NCBI RefSeq assembly: GCF_033115175.1
Contig: NC_084843.1
Coordinates: 58,258,474 to 58,322,473 of the forward strand
Length of the DNA: 64,000 bases
Reading direction: 5' to 3'
Source of the DNA: Lepus europaeus
Taxonomy: Eukaryota; Chordata; Mammalia; Lagomorpha; Leporidae
Below, in pieces: positions 23,621 to 33,920 of the stretch; the first letter of the stretch is position 1, and every line of letters begins with the position of its first letter. Under the pieces are notes generated by a model. That model was not told the DNA's origin. It saw only the letters and a program-made list of their open reading frames with translations, and ran no database searches. Position numbers and translations under genes: made by a program.

Positions 23621-23840
23621 GGGAACGGGCACTATGGTGTAATGGCTAAAGCCACTGGTCTGCAGTGCTGGCCTCCCATCCAGCTCTTTGCTATGTCCTG
23701 AGAGGACAGTGGAGGATGGCCCTAGTCCTTGGGCCCTGCACCCATGTGGGAGACCCAGGTGAAGCTCCTGCCTCCTGGCTTTAGGTCAGCATAGCTCTGG
23801 CCGTTGCAGCCAACTGAGGAGTAATCAGCAGATGTAAGAC

Positions 23841-23875
<35 letters not shown>

Positions 23876-23992
23876 TGTGTATATAACTCTGACTTTCAAA
23901 TAAATAAATCTTAAAAAAAAAAAAAAAAAAGGAACACTTGGGGAGAGAACCAGCAAAGCACTCTGTCTCTATCTCTTTGCCCTTGTAATAAA
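23621..23992 (+). repeat. CSINE copy with (CT)n(TG)n, plus 3' scrap
   Basis: Head GGCACTATGGTGTAATGGC to a tail at 23932, with a CT then TG microsatellite at about 23843-23881. A short extra 3' scrap (GGGGAGAGAACCAGCAAAGC) follows the A-tail. Confidence 0.85.
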
Positions 23993-24086
23993 TACAATCA
24001 CTATGAGTTCTTAGAAAAAGAAATGGCTAGGAAAAATTAATTATTGTGTTTTGCATCTCACCATGTGTTTTAAAAACTTGAGTATG

Positions 24087-24357
24087 GGGACCCCTGGTGT
24101 GACTCAGCTGGTTAAAGCCAATATGGGCACTGGTTCTCATACAATCCCGCTCCCTGCTAATGTGCCTGGAAGCAATAGAGGATATCCTGAGTCCTTGAAC
24201 CACTTCACCCCTGTGGGTGATCTGGAAAGAGCTCCTGGCTCCTGGCTTCAGCCTGTCCCAGCCCAGCCCTGGTCATTGTGGACAGTTGGGGAGTGATCCA
24301 GCAGTTGGATGATCTTTGTGTCTCTCTCTGTAACTGCCTCAGTGCTGTAAAGTAAAT
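24087..24357 (+). repeat. CSINE copy, internally deleted
   Basis: CCCTGGTGTGACTCAGCTGG head, missing the CATCCCAT block, and ends in GTGATCCAGCAGTTGGATGA. Confidence 0.75.
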
Positions 24358-24389
24358 CACCCACTGGAATTATTAATCATTCCTCTTGA

Positions 24390-24648
24390 ATTTATTTTAT
24401 TTTATTTTTTATTCAGTTGAAAGAATAAGATAAAGATCTCCCATCCTCATTCCTTGCCAAAATGCCTTCAACACTAGTTGTGGTAAGGCAAAAGCTAGAA
24501 ACCCAATCCAGGTCTCTCATGTTGGTGGCAGTGACTCAACTACTTGATCCATCACCTGCTGCCTGTCTTCATGGGTGCACATTAGTAGGAAGCTGGAACT
24601 ACTCATAGACTCAAACCCAGGCACCTAAATATGGGATATGGACCAGTC
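24390..24648 (-). repeat. diverged CSINE copy
   Basis: TTTATTTTTTATTCAGTTGA tail, degraded body (CCAATCCAGGTCTCTCATG), and an ATATGGGATATGG end. Confidence 0.6.
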
Positions 24649-24965
24649 ACACCTCAATTTCATATTTAATTTGATTTCATGGTTCCTTCTACTAGCTACT
24701 CTTGTCATTTATGGAAGAGTAGAACAGTGCGTTAAGGTTTCTACTGGATTCTCTGTTGTCATTTGTGCAAACTGTAACACTGACATGCAACACAGCCTGC
24801 AGATTCCTGTTCTGCTCATTTTTCCCCCGTGGTGATTCTAATGGAAGCAGCTAGTGGGATGATAGAAGGTTCTGTTGCCCTCTGATTTTCACCCCCTTGA
24901 GAACATACTTTATGTTTGAATGTAGGAAGTCGCATTTCAGAGATGAATGCATTCTGATTTTGCAG

Positions 24966-25177
24966 GTTTTGAGAAGAAGCAGTGAAGAGGAGAAGGTTCT
25001 GTGTTTGGTCCGGAAGCGTCCAGGCCACCACTGTTCCACAGCTGTGATCGTGGTGCTCATTATGATCTGGGAAGGCATTCCCCTCCCCATGGCTGACAGA
25101 TTGTACTCGGAGCTCACCGAGAACCTCAGGTCGTACAACGGCCATCCCACAGACCGAAGATGTACACTCAATGAGAA
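24966..25177 (+). CDS. TET1: TET1 exon 7: cysteine-rich region
   Basis: A 212-nt exon after TTTTGCAG encoding [53 protein letters not shown] and RRCTLNE, very close to human TET1. It supplies several Cys/His residues of the zinc-stabilised region. It ends GAGAA before a weak donor, GTAATC, with T instead of G at +5. Skipping this exon would shift the frame. Confidence 0.96.
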
Positions 25178-25402
25178 GTAATCACATTTCTTTCGTACTG
25201 CTTTTCAGATCTCTGTTATTGATGGTAAATTGTTAATTAACCACATACTAAGGCTTTTCCACGAGAGAAAGGATTTTAGGTGGTGGCTTCTTTGTAAGTT
25301 AGGGCTATGTTAAAATATTCTCCTTGAGAATATTGTTTCATTGCTTCTTGCTCTGGTAGCTGAACCCACCCATTCCTACAGTCTGCAGGAAAGGGACTTT
25401 TG

Positions 25403-25711
25403 GGGCCAGCATGGTGGAGCAGTGGCCTAAAGCGCTGGCATCCCTTATGGGCACCGGTTCGAGATCCCGATGCTTCGCTTCCTGTCTAGCTCTCTGCTAT
25501 GGCCAGGGAAAGCAGTAGAAGATGGCTCAAGTCCTTGGGCTCCTGCACCCACGTGGGAGACCCGGAGGAAGCTCCTGGCTCCTGGCTTCGGATCGGCACA
25601 GCTCTAGCCGTTGCACCATCTGGGAAGTGAACCATCAGATGGAAGACCTCTTTCTCTCTCTGCCTCTCCTCTCTGTGTAACTTTCAAATAAATCTTTAAA
25701 AAAAATAAAAG
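25403..25711 (+). repeat. CSINE copy
   Basis: GGGGCCAGCATGGTGGAGCA head, standard body, and CTTTCAAATAAATCTTTAAA tail. Confidence 0.9.
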
Positions 25712-25974
25712 GGGCTTTCACATAAAGGATAGATCTGTCCCTGGAGAGTGACCATTTTGCATTTCCTCTTTGCAGTGTGACAGTTTCCCTGTAGTCTTGC
25801 CAGTGACCACAATGGCAAATTTGAATTTTTGACCATTAAGTAGTGAAATGGATTAGTGTCAATTTGTCTCTCGTGAAGACTTTTTTCATATGGTTGAGCC
25901 ATTTGCCATTCCTCTTTCTTGGGCAAGACCGATCAATTAATTGTTGTGAATGATTCTTTTAAAAGGATTACTCT

Positions 25975-26325
25975 TCTTCTTCTTCTTCTTCTTTTTTTTT
26001 TTATTGGACAGGCAGAGTGGACAGTAGAGGGAGATAGAGAGAAAGGTCTTCCTTTTTGCCGCTGGTTCACCCTCCAATGGCCGCTGCGGCCGGCGCACCG
26101 CGCTGATCCGATGGCAGGAGCCAGGTGCTTCTCCTGGTCTCCCATGGGGTGCAGGGCCCAAGCACTTGGGCCATCCTCCACTGCACTCCCTGGCCACAGC
26201 AGAGAGCTGGCCTGGAAGAGGGGCAACCGGGACAGGATTGGTGCCCCGACCGGGACTAGAACCTGGTGTGCCGGCGCCGCAAGGCGGAGGATTAGATTAG
26301 CCTGTTGAGCCACGGCGCCGGCTGT
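25975..26325 (-). repeat. young-type CSINE with target duplication
   Basis: A (CTT)n and T-run tail, GGACAGGCAGAGTGGACAGT, and a GAGCCACGGCGCCGGC end. TACTCTTC flanks both sides. Confidence 0.93.
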
Positions 26326-26555
26326 ACTCTTCATATTTTTTCTATATATTTTGTGATATGATTTGCAAACACTTTCTTAAGCTGTCTTTTTACTTCACTG
26401 TGCTTTCTTTTAGTACTTGTTTAAAACATAAATATCTGAAACATGTAATATGTTGGCCTTTCTTTTGGCTTGGACTTGAAATTGTGACCTGATTGTATAA
26501 AAACAGTTGTGTATTTATATCTGAGTCATCTCTGGAATTTGAATTATCTGTTGAC

Positions 26556-26742
26556 TATCTTTTTCTTTTTGAGAGGAAGTGAGAGTCATAGAGACCCACT
26601 GAAATAAAGATGCCGTCCCCTGGTTCACTCCCTAAATACCCACAGCAACCATGGTTGAAGAAGGGTAAAGTCAGGTTCCGAAATTCAGTCAAGGTCTCCC
26701 CTGTGGGAGGAACAGCCAGGACAAGGGGCACTGACACTTTCA
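26556..26742 (-). repeat. diverged CSINE copy
   Basis: CCCTGGTTCACTCCCTAAAT and AACAGCCAGGACAAGGGGC blocks survive; the middle is deleted. Confidence 0.6.
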
Positions 26743-26849
26743 TTGACTTTTACGGACAAATATAGTTATATACCCAAATGTATTTTACATTTGATATATA
26801 TATACATACTATTATTATAGATTTGTTGTATTTTTTTGGTCCACTTAAG

Positions 26850-26955
26850 AGCTAGACACAGGTATTATGCCTTTTACATAATACTTTAAACTGCATTTAA
26901 CCTTGAAAATCAGGATATTTTCTTATATAATCCCATTATAATGATCAACAAATCC
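26850..26955 (+). repeat. possible MIR fragment
   Basis: AGCTAGACACAGGTATTATG, CTTTTACATAATAC, and a CATTTAACCTTGAAAATCAG stretch follow the MIR 5' half loosely. Confidence 0.4.
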
Positions 26956-27082
26956 TAGCTGCAGTGGATAGGCCATGAAGGTACAACGTCATGAACTTGA
27001 TTGTAATTCCCCTTCTTCTAATATACTCAATGCATTTCAGTTGCCAAAGACACCCCCCACACACACCCCACCACACCCCTGC

Positions 27083-27195
27083 TTTTCGCAGGCCATAGCA
27101 AAGAGCTCAATCAGAAGTGGAGCAGTCAGGACTTGAACAGGTGCCCATATGGGATGTAGGCACTGCAGGTGGCAATTTTGCCATGTTTTGTCCCA
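27083..27195 (-). repeat. CSINE 5'-half fragment
   Basis: GCAGGCCATAGCAAAGAGCT through GCCCATATGGGATGTAGG; the tail half is absent. Confidence 0.8.
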
Positions 27196-27227
27196 ACAAA
27201 ATAAGGCATCTATGTTTGTTCATGGCT

Positions 27228-27480
27228 TAACATTTTTATTGACTTACTTTTATTTTCTTTGAGAGAGAAATAGTTAAGCTGTGTTATTTTCCAGTTGAGA
27301 ACTGGAATCTGAATGCCCACAACAGCCAGGCCTGCAGCCAGGACCCTGGAGCTATAGGGGTTTCCCAGGTGGCTCCCATCTCTTGCTGCCCTGCATTATA
27401 CACAGCAGTAAGAAGCTGCTTCCAAAGCAGACTTGAACCCAGGCCCTCAGATTAGAGATGTGGGATCCCAAAGGTGTCTT
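27228..27480 (-). repeat. diverged CSINE copy
   Basis: Tail-like ATTGACTTACTTTTATTTTC, a CAGCCAGGCCTGCAGCCAGG region and a degraded head. Confidence 0.6.
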
Positions 27481-27601
27481 CAATGCTGTATTTTAGATTG
27501 AATAAAGAATTCGATAAATGTGACGCCATTCACTAACCATTTGTACCTGAAATGTTTTGTGTGAGGCCTTGTCTTACTCCTTTGCAATTCCTGTCTCACA
27601 G

Positions 27602-27752
27602 TCGTACCTGTACTTGCCAAGGAATCGATCCCGAGACTTGTGGAGCCTCATTCTCTTTCGGCTGTTCCTGGAGTATGTATTTCAATGGGTGCAAATTCGG
27701 GCGAAGTCCTAGCCCCAGAAGATTTAGAATTGATCCCAGCTCTCCCTTACAC
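27602..27752 (+). CDS. TET1: TET1 exon 8: cysteine-rich region
   Basis: A 151-nt exon that completes the Asn codon (AA|T) and encodes [40 protein letters not shown] and [11 protein letters not shown] see no difference from human TET1 in this stretch. It is the most conserved block of the cysteine-rich region, rich in zinc-binding Cys. It ends on a whole His codon before the donor GTAAGTG. Confidence 0.97.
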
Positions 27753-27974
27753 GTAAGTGTCCTCTTTATGTGTGAGTGAGACATTGAGGATTTAAGTACA
27801 TTCCTTTAAAATTTTTTAAACACTAAAAATGTAAATATGATAAAGTAGCATTAAACTAGTGAATATATATTTAAATAAAAATTCTAAATAACGTAGGTGA
27901 AGTCTTCCACTATCAACCCCAAATTTCAATTGTCCCTGGCTCCCTCCTATTGCTCCCCTACCCTAAAGGAAATC

Positions 27975-28176
27975 CTTGTTAAAGAGAACCTAGATTTTTA
28001 TTCTCAACCAAAGTAGGAAAAAGCCATTTGCCAACACTTCCAAGACTCAGAAAGTTTACTACCCACAGACCTACTATGAAAGAATTACTAAACGACGTAA
28101 TCGACAAAGAAGATATGTGAAACCGGAACCAATCTGTCCAAAACACAAGGCCATGGTGAGCAACACAATTAGTCAA
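27975..28176 (+). repeat. ancient LINE fragment (HAL1/L1ME-like)
   Basis: A plus-strand frame reads KVGKSHLPTLPRLRKFTT, then HRPTMKELLNDVIDKEDM and a stop. This resembles the recurrent KLREFxTSRPALxExLKxVL motif of old mammalian L1/HAL1 ends. It has no splice context, so it is not taken as a TET1 exon. Confidence 0.5.
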
Positions 28177-29214
28177 ATTTCCTGTTAAGTTTAAATAAGT
28201 TGAGTAATTAATTTTGTAATTAAAATAAATTCCATAGTCTTATAAACTTGTGGGAGGAGGTGGGGTACCCATAGACACTAAGTATGATCATATATGATGC
28301 TCTGTTTGGGGGAAAAGAGTCACATAATTCTAACATTTGTGTTTTCAAACTTTGAGCAGTGACCAGGAACTTCAAAAAAATTTTCTTTTCTATTATGAAT
28401 CACTATGTGAATACATGTACACAAATAAAACTTTCAGGAAATAGTATTTAGTCTTATTTCGTTTTAGAGAACTATTATAAAAGGTTTTAAAAATATTTTT
28501 ATTTTGATGTTCTCGCAAAAATGTGCACCTGAAAAGATTATATTAAAGAATTTTTAAATGATAGAGAATTTATCTTTTTCAACTACTTATGCAATCCATT
28601 CATAAATTGTCAGCGGGAGGTAGGAAAATCACTAACATGCAGTATAAAGAGATAATACAAAATAAGACAGCAGGAATTAATCTAACTATGCAAATAATGC
28701 AATTATTATAACATTTGAAAAGGTTCAAATTATAAATAACAATCCCTTTGATTTCAGAAAGGGAACTGTCTTTGCAGATAGTTTTAAAAACCTATAAAAA
28801 TTATTACTATTAGTAGTTTCATATCTACCAGTGGTAAACATTTAAAGATACAACATTTTTTAAAACCTTCCATTAATATCAAATTCTGTAAGTTACCTAA
28901 GTAAAAGTCTAAACAAAAGTCTATTAGACCTTTAGGTATGAAACTGTAACCCTTTGCTAATACCCCAAATGATCATAAAGAACAGAACACTTGATGCTGT
29001 GATGTCAGTTCTCCCTTAAAATTAACCAGTTTTCTTACTACATATTATATGATGGATATATGTGTCAGTATGTAAATACGTTTGTAATATCAGCATGCCT
29101 AGCAGATTTTGATCCTTTTAACAACAGTACTATAAAGTGGTTAATGAGTGTAAGAAGAGTTTTTGCTTGTGGTTGTTATTAATCATGAGTAACATTTGTG
29201 TAACACAGGAAGAT

Positions 29215-29410
29215 GCTTGGCTCCTTCCAGGAACTGTCAGAGGCCAGTGTGGCTGAAGCTCAGCAGGCGAGGGAGAGTGTGGTGCTTGCTGCACCTTCTA
29301 AGCCATGTCATGAATTTTGGAAGCCAATGGAAGGGTTTTGAGGAGAGGGACAATGTCCTCTCATGAGATCTCTAGATGCTCTTTGAATAATGGCCTGGAG
29401 AGTGGATTTA
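29215..29410. repeat. ancient interspersed repeat, family not assigned
   Basis: GAATTTTGGAAGCCAATGGA, AGGGTTTTGAGGAGAGGGAC and a following AATGGCCTGGAGAGTGGATT follow a consensus common in mammalian genomes. The same consensus appears at 33608-33920. Confidence 0.45.
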
Positions 29411-29436
29411 GCCAAGTGAGCCGCGGCACCGGCATA
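29411..29436 (-). repeat. CSINE head scrap
   Basis: Only GCCAAGTGAGCCGCGGCACC plus a few bases remain. Confidence 0.6.
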
Positions 29437-29917
29437 GATGTTTTCTAATCAGACAGTGAGGAAGAATTTTTGTAGTTTGACTCATGAGGCTAAGATTAGA
29501 AAATAATACCAACAGACAACAATACAAGTTGTATTTAATTTGTTTCTATTTGGTTAAGTTGTTTTAAAAGTTACACACATTTAAACAAGATCTTTCAGGA
29601 TAATATATGTCTCACTCTGATTTGTGGCAAAATAAATAAATATTAGTAAGAAATTATATGAGAATACTGAATAGTCTTTGAACTGTAATAAATCATAACA
29701 CTAATGTATATCCCATATAAAAAGAATAAGTAATATGAAAACATACTGGATTAGTGTTATTACAGTAGCGTTGTGGCTTTGCTGTTGTGAATAACTGATA
29801 GCCAAGTGATATCAGTGAGTAACTGATAGCCAAGCACAAGTGACCATTGGTTTAGAAATGGACCCCGTTTACATGATTTTCTCATAGAGAGAATCAGCAT
29901 GAGTAGGTCTGAAAGTG

Positions 29918-30055
29918 TCAACATGAACAGAGAATGGGCTTCTTGGTGTTGCTCAGCTTTAGCTTCTGCACTAGTTTAATGCATTCCTCAGTGAACTGAT
30001 CCAAAACCATCCGCTTGGTGGTCCCCCCTTTGTTGTGCCTCTTGGTCTCATTCAT
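29918..30055 (-). pseudogene. unidentified 45-codon reading stretch, probable retrocopy remnant
   Basis: On the minus strand an ATG at 30055 opens a frame of 45 codons to a TGA at 29918. It reads MNETKRHNKGGTTKRMVLDQ and then FTEECIKLVQKLKLSNTKKP, followed by ILCSC. The amphipathic, Lys-rich, helix-like composition looks coding rather than random. I do not recognise the parent gene. No splice signals, promoter or A-tail were identified, and it lies antisense in TET1 intron 8. A chance frame remains possible. Confidence 0.3.
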
Positions 30056-30339
30056 TTGACTTAGTTAGATATCACCATTCATTCATTGAGTCTCTAACTG
30101 AACTGCAGTATAATCATTTCAGGAAAACTTTTTTACAACTGTTCTTCCCAAACCTCCCTTTCCTCCCTCCTGCATTTCTCCTTGTCATTGCTGACCTTTC
30201 TGATACCCCATCATGATGACAGTTTCCTTAGAAGAAGTCTGTTATCATTAGCAATCCAGGCTGTAGGTATGCATTGATGCCCCTCAGAGGCCTACCAAAT
30301 AGTCTTCATTTTCTTTTGTTTTCTTTTTTTTTTTATTAT

Positions 30340-30722
30340 GGCACATTTGGTTAAGCTGCCATGAGCACTAGAGTCCAGCTGCTCCACTCTTTTTTTTTTT
30401 TTTTTTTTTTTGACAAGCAGAGTGGATAGTGAGAGAGAGAGAGACAGAAAGGTCTTCCTTTTTGCCGTTGGTTCACCCTCCAATGGCGGCTGCAGCCGGC
30501 ACATCGTGCTGATCCGAAGCCAGGAGCCAGGTACTTCTGGTCTCCATGCGGGTGCAGGGCCCAAGCACTTGGGCCATCCTCCACTGCCTTCCCGGGCCAT
30601 AGCAGAGAGCTGGCCTGGAGGAGGGGCATCCGGGACAGAATCGGGCGCCCCAACTGGGACTAGAACCAGGTGTGCCGGCGCCGCAAGGCAGAGGATTAGC
30701 CTGTTAAGCCATGGCGCCGGCC
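30340..30722 (-). repeat. CSINE inserted in an older CSINE scrap
   Basis: A plus-strand head scrap (GGTTAAGCTGCCATGAGCAC, CCAGCTGCTCCACTC) at 30340-30387 is followed by a full young reverse copy (30388-30722) ending GCCATGGCGCCGGCCC. Confidence 0.85.
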
Positions 30723-30894
30723 CACATTTTCTTGCCATTCTGGTGTAGAAAGGAGAACACGGGCTTGATGTAACCTATTGCACATTTGTTGTACATTAAC
30801 CACTGGTCAGCAGCGTTGTGTAATCCAATTTAACACCTTAAACTCTTTATATGTCATTATAAAATAATCTATATGGACTATCTTTTTCCTATAG

Positions 30895-30984
30895 GAAAAA
30901 AACCTTGAAGATAATTTGCAAAGTTTGGCTACAGAATTAGCTCCAATTTATAAGCAGTATGCTCCTGTTGCTTACCAAAATCAG
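30895..30984 (+). CDS. TET1: TET1 exon 9
   Basis: A 90-nt, phase-0 exon after TTCCTATAG encoding EKNLEDNLQSLATELAPIYK and QYAPVAYQNQ, ending CAG before GTATGT. It matches human TET1 except for small changes such as TEL for TRL. It forms the helical link from the cysteine-rich region into the beta-helix core. Confidence 0.95.
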
Positions 30985-31019
30985 GTATGTTTTTACACTT
31001 CTTCATAGCATTTTCAGAA

Positions 31020-31248
31020 TAAGATAATTTTTATTGATGCAGAAAAGGCATTTGACAAGATCTCATATTTTTTCAGAAGAAAACATTTCTCAAAAAATTA
31101 AGTATAGTCGGGAGCTACCTTCTGTTGAAGGGAAGGTACAAAAAATTGACTAGTAACATAACAATTGATCATGATAAGCTTTTCTCCTACGATTTGGATG
31201 TCTACTCTCACCATTGTGCTGGAGGTTCTGGCAGGGCAATTACAATCA
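31020..31248 (+). mobile_element. LINE-1 ORF2 reverse-transcriptase fragment, deleted
   Basis: TTTTTATTGATGCAGAAAAG encodes the L1 RT piece IDAEKAFDKI. Further on, TTGTGCTGGAGGTTCTGGCA and GGGCAATTA match the region encoding PLLFNIVLEVLARAI. The stretch between the two, including the RT active site, is much shorter than in L1, so the element is dead. Confidence 0.75.
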
Positions 31249-31261
31249 TAAAAGTAGTCTG

Positions 31262-31470
31262 GGCTGAAACCCATTAATGCCACTGCATCCCATATTGGAA
31301 TCCCACTCACAGGGATACCATGATGGAGTTCTTGGTACCTGTGTTTGGCCTGGCCCAGCCCTTGCTCTTGTCACCATTTGGGAAACAGATAGAATATCCA
31401 GAAGATATCCCTACTGGATCTCTGGATGTGCCTCTTTTTCTATTATCCTGCCTTTCAAATAAAACTTTAA
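31262..31470 (+). repeat. diverged CSINE copy
   Basis: CACTGCATCCCATATTGGAA, ACCATTTGGGAAACAGATAG and a CTTTCAAATAAAACTTTAAG tail. Confidence 0.65.
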
Positions 31471-31540
31471 GAATGTTGCTTTTTAATACAATACCTATAA
31501 TATGTTCTATTAGATTCCAATTTCATATATGAAAAACCAG

Positions 31541-31838
31541 GTTATTTGAAAGTCAGAGTTACACAGAGAAGGAGATGCTGAGAGACAGAAGTCCTCCACT
31601 AGCTGGTTCACTCCCCAGTTGGCTGCACCAGCTGGAGCTGCTCCAGGAGCCAGGACCTTCTTCCTGGTCTCCCATGTGAGTGCAGGGGCCCAAGGACTTG
31701 GGCCATCTTCTACTGCTATCCCAAGCCATACCAGAGAGCAGGATCAGAAGTGGAGCAACCGGGCCTGAACTGGCTCCAATATGGGGTGCTGGCACTTTAG
31801 ATAATGGCTTTACCCGCTTCGCTACAGAGCCGGCACCC
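31541..31838 (-). repeat. CSINE copy
   Basis: TTATTTGAAAGTCAGAGTTA tail, standard body, and TCGCTACAGAGCCGGCACC end. Its head lies only about 55 bp before the exon 10 acceptor. Confidence 0.88.
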
Positions 31839-31892
31839 TGAAGGCAATACTTTTTGTCTTCTAACACTATGTCTCACACTTTGTCTTTACAG

Positions 31893-32030
31893 GTAGAATA
31901 TGAACATGTTGCCCGAGAATGTCGGCTTGGCAGAAAAGAAGGTCGTCCTTTCTCTGGAGTCACCGCCTGCTTAGACTTCTGTGCCCATTCCCATAGGGAC
32001 ATCCACAACATGAACAATGGAAGCACTGTG
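31893..32030 (+). CDS. TET1: TET1 exon 10: catalytic core with the H-x-D iron motif
   Basis: A 138-nt, phase-0 exon encoding [40 protein letters not shown] and NNGSTV. The H-R-D at 31992-32000 supplies two of the three Fe(II) ligands of the TET dioxygenase core (equivalent to human TET1 His1672 and Asp1674). The neighbouring [11 protein letters not shown] strand is a TET signature. Both ligands are present, so this exon supports an active enzyme. It ends on GTG before the donor GTATGT. Confidence 0.97.
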
Positions 32031-32449
32031 GTATGTCCATGGGCAGCTTCTGTTTGTAACTACTTCCTCACAATGCATGTACAAATAGAATCTAAGATCT
32101 AACAAAATTTCACCGATATTATGTATTATATGAAAAAACTGTGCCTGGGTTTTAAATTTTGCACTGAAATAAAATTTCAATTTCTTTCAGTTTCCCTTTT
32201 CCACAAACTTGATGGAAATGTTCTCTTTTTTTTAAAATTTATGTCCTACCTGGCTGTTGCCATTTGTAGAGTGAGACAATGCATGAAAGACCTCTTTATC
32301 TCTCACTCTGCCTTTGAAATTAATATATTTTTTGGAAAAGAAAATCGAATTTCTGTTCCCTTTCACACTGGGGATGTAGGGATATAACGAAGATAGGGCT
32401 GATATTTGTGCAGGACTTCAATTTCCCACTTTATTTTCTCTTCTGTCAG
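32031..32449 (+). other. TET1: TET1 intron 10
   Basis: A short 419-bp intron, GTATGT to CTTCTGTCAG, holding one plus-strand CSINE 3' scrap at about 32249-32331 (AGAGTGAGACAATGCATGAA, CTCTGCCTTTGAAATTAATA). Confidence 0.92.
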
Positions 32450-32774
32450 GTTTGTACTTTAACCCGAGAAGATAACCGTTCACTGGGTGTCGTTCCTCAA
32501 GATGAGCAGCTCCACGTCCTTCCCCTTTATAAACTTGCAGATACCGATGAGTTTGGCTCCAAGGAAGGCATGGAACGCAAGATCAAATCTGGGGCCATCG
32601 AGGTCCTCACGCCGCGCCGCAAACGCAGAACCTGTTTCACCCAGCCCGTTCCTCGCTCGGGGAAGAAGAGGGCCGCCATGATGACGGAGGTTCTGGAGCG
32701 GAAGGTTAGGGCCGTGGAGAAGAAGCCTGTGCCTCGGGGCAAGCGGAAGAATAACTCGGCGACAACCCACAACG
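32450..32774 (+). CDS. TET1: TET1 exon 11: catalytic core, first half
   Basis: A 325-nt exon encoding [40 protein letters not shown], the basic APRRK-like stretch [20 protein letters not shown] and a Lys/Arg-rich tail ending at NNSATTHN plus one base. LHVLPLYK is a conserved beta-strand of the double-stranded beta helix. The basic tail begins the long low-complexity insert that splits the TET core. The donor is GTAAGG. The frame is open and in phase with exon 12. Confidence 0.96.
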
Positions 32775-33103
32775 GTAAGGCTTGGTCCCTGCCAGTTTTT
32801 GGTGGGCGCTGTGGAACCTGTCCGCTCTCTTGGCACACCTTTCATTGAAAGAAGGGTTTGGACGTTCTCTGCACCTTGCTTTTTCTCTCCTGTATCTTTG
32901 CTGATGCCTCGAGGATTAAGCATTATGAAAAGGAAAATTGCGGGGTAGATTATAAAAATATTAGTATGTTCTTGAATCTAAATGTGTCTGTACTCTTATG
33001 GTGTGTTAGAATATTGAATATATCTCTAAATAGGTTTTAGAACTAAAAGCCAACAAAAAGTGAACTCCCTAATAGTAATTTTCTCCAACTTTTTATCTCA
33101 TTT

Positions 33104-33380
33104 TTAAAAAACAGATGTATTTATTTATTTGAAACACGGGGTGACAAAGAGATAGGCAGAGTTCTTCCCATCTGCTGGTCTACATCTCAAATGGCTACAA
33201 CAGTCAGGGTGAGGCAGGTCAAAGTCAGGATCCTGGACCTCCAACTGGGTCTCAGATGTGGGTGATAGGCTTCCAAGGCTAGATCAATCAAGCAGAGTAG
33301 CTAGGACTAAAACCGGAACTCCATGTGGCATGCAACATCGCAGGCAGTGGCTTAACCCACTCTTTGGAAACAGCAGCCCT
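33104..33380 (-). repeat. CSINE copy
   Basis: GTATTTATTTATTTGAAACA tail, diverged body, head worn to GGAAACAGCAGCCC. Confidence 0.78.
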
Positions 33381-33607
33381 TGTCTTGTCTTATTTTTGAA
33401 GGTATTATCATCTTTGTCCTTGTGAATCCCCCATCTAGTTTGAAGACCTAGTAATTCTTGGAATAGATGAAATGATATCTTTTTGTGAAAGGCTTCCTTG
33501 ACCATTGCAAACACCAATTTAAGTAGTCAACGAATATTACTAAGTGTCACTTTAAGCTGTTTGTGTGGGAATACTTGACTGAAAGTGATGGCATAGTGTT
33601 TTGAAAG

Positions 33608-33920
33608 GATTTCATTTGCGTATGATAGTCAAAGAAGGATTCAGTGAGTGGAGTTTTAGAGAAATAACATAGCAGGTGAAGCAATAGCAGGTGCAATGTT
33701 GCAGAGGCCAAAATTCACCGATTGTTTGAAGAAAGCCAACAGGGCAGCATGACCAGAGCAGAATGGGAAAGCAGAATAGCAGGAGCTAAGAACAGAGAAG
33801 TTCAAGTTTGTCTTCGCCATTCATCCTAGGCTGTGTAGACCTGACCTATGTTATGAGTGAGGGGAAGGTTACTCAAGGTTTCAAAGCAGAGGAAAACTCT
33901 GATTTGCTTCAAATGTAGCT
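33608..33920. repeat. ancient interspersed repeat, family not assigned
   Basis: CATCCTAGGCTGTGTAGACC, ATGTTATGAGTGAGGGGAAG, then GTTTCAAAGCAGAGGAAAAC follow the same old mammalian consensus as 29215-29410, and may continue weakly to about 34300. Confidence 0.4.

Larger units (their letters stand above)
13600..24965 (+). other. TET1: TET1 intron 6
   Basis: An 11.4-kb intron bounded by GTAAGTG and TTTTGCAG. It carries over twenty CSINE copies or fragments, an L1M 3' end in each orientation, and an intronic segment present twice (13689-13766 and 14745-14830). Confidence 0.9.
25178..27601 (+). other. TET1: TET1 intron 7
   Basis: A 2.4-kb intron from GTAATC to CTGTCTCACAG, with several CSINE copies and a C/A-rich tract near 27050-27080. 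Confidence 0.9.
27753..30894 (+). other. TET1: TET1 intron 8
   Basis: A 3.1-kb intron, GTAAGTG to TTCCTATAG. It contains an old LINE piece near 27975, an ancient repeat near 29215, a 45-codon minus-strand reading stretch and one CSINE-in-CSINE insertion. 28180-29214 and 29440-29917 hold nothing I recognise. Confidence 0.9.
30985..31892 (+). other. TET1: TET1 intron 9
   Basis: A 0.9-kb intron, GTATGT to GTCTTTACAG, filled by a LINE-1 RT fragment and two CSINE copies. Confidence 0.92.

Noticed and set aside
27979..28176. 65-codon minus-strand frame, and the idea of an extra TET1 exon between exons 8 and 9
   Set aside because: The plus strand resembles an old LINE end with a stop. Exon 8 (whole codon end) joins exon 9 (phase 0) directly and reproduces the known TET1 sequence.
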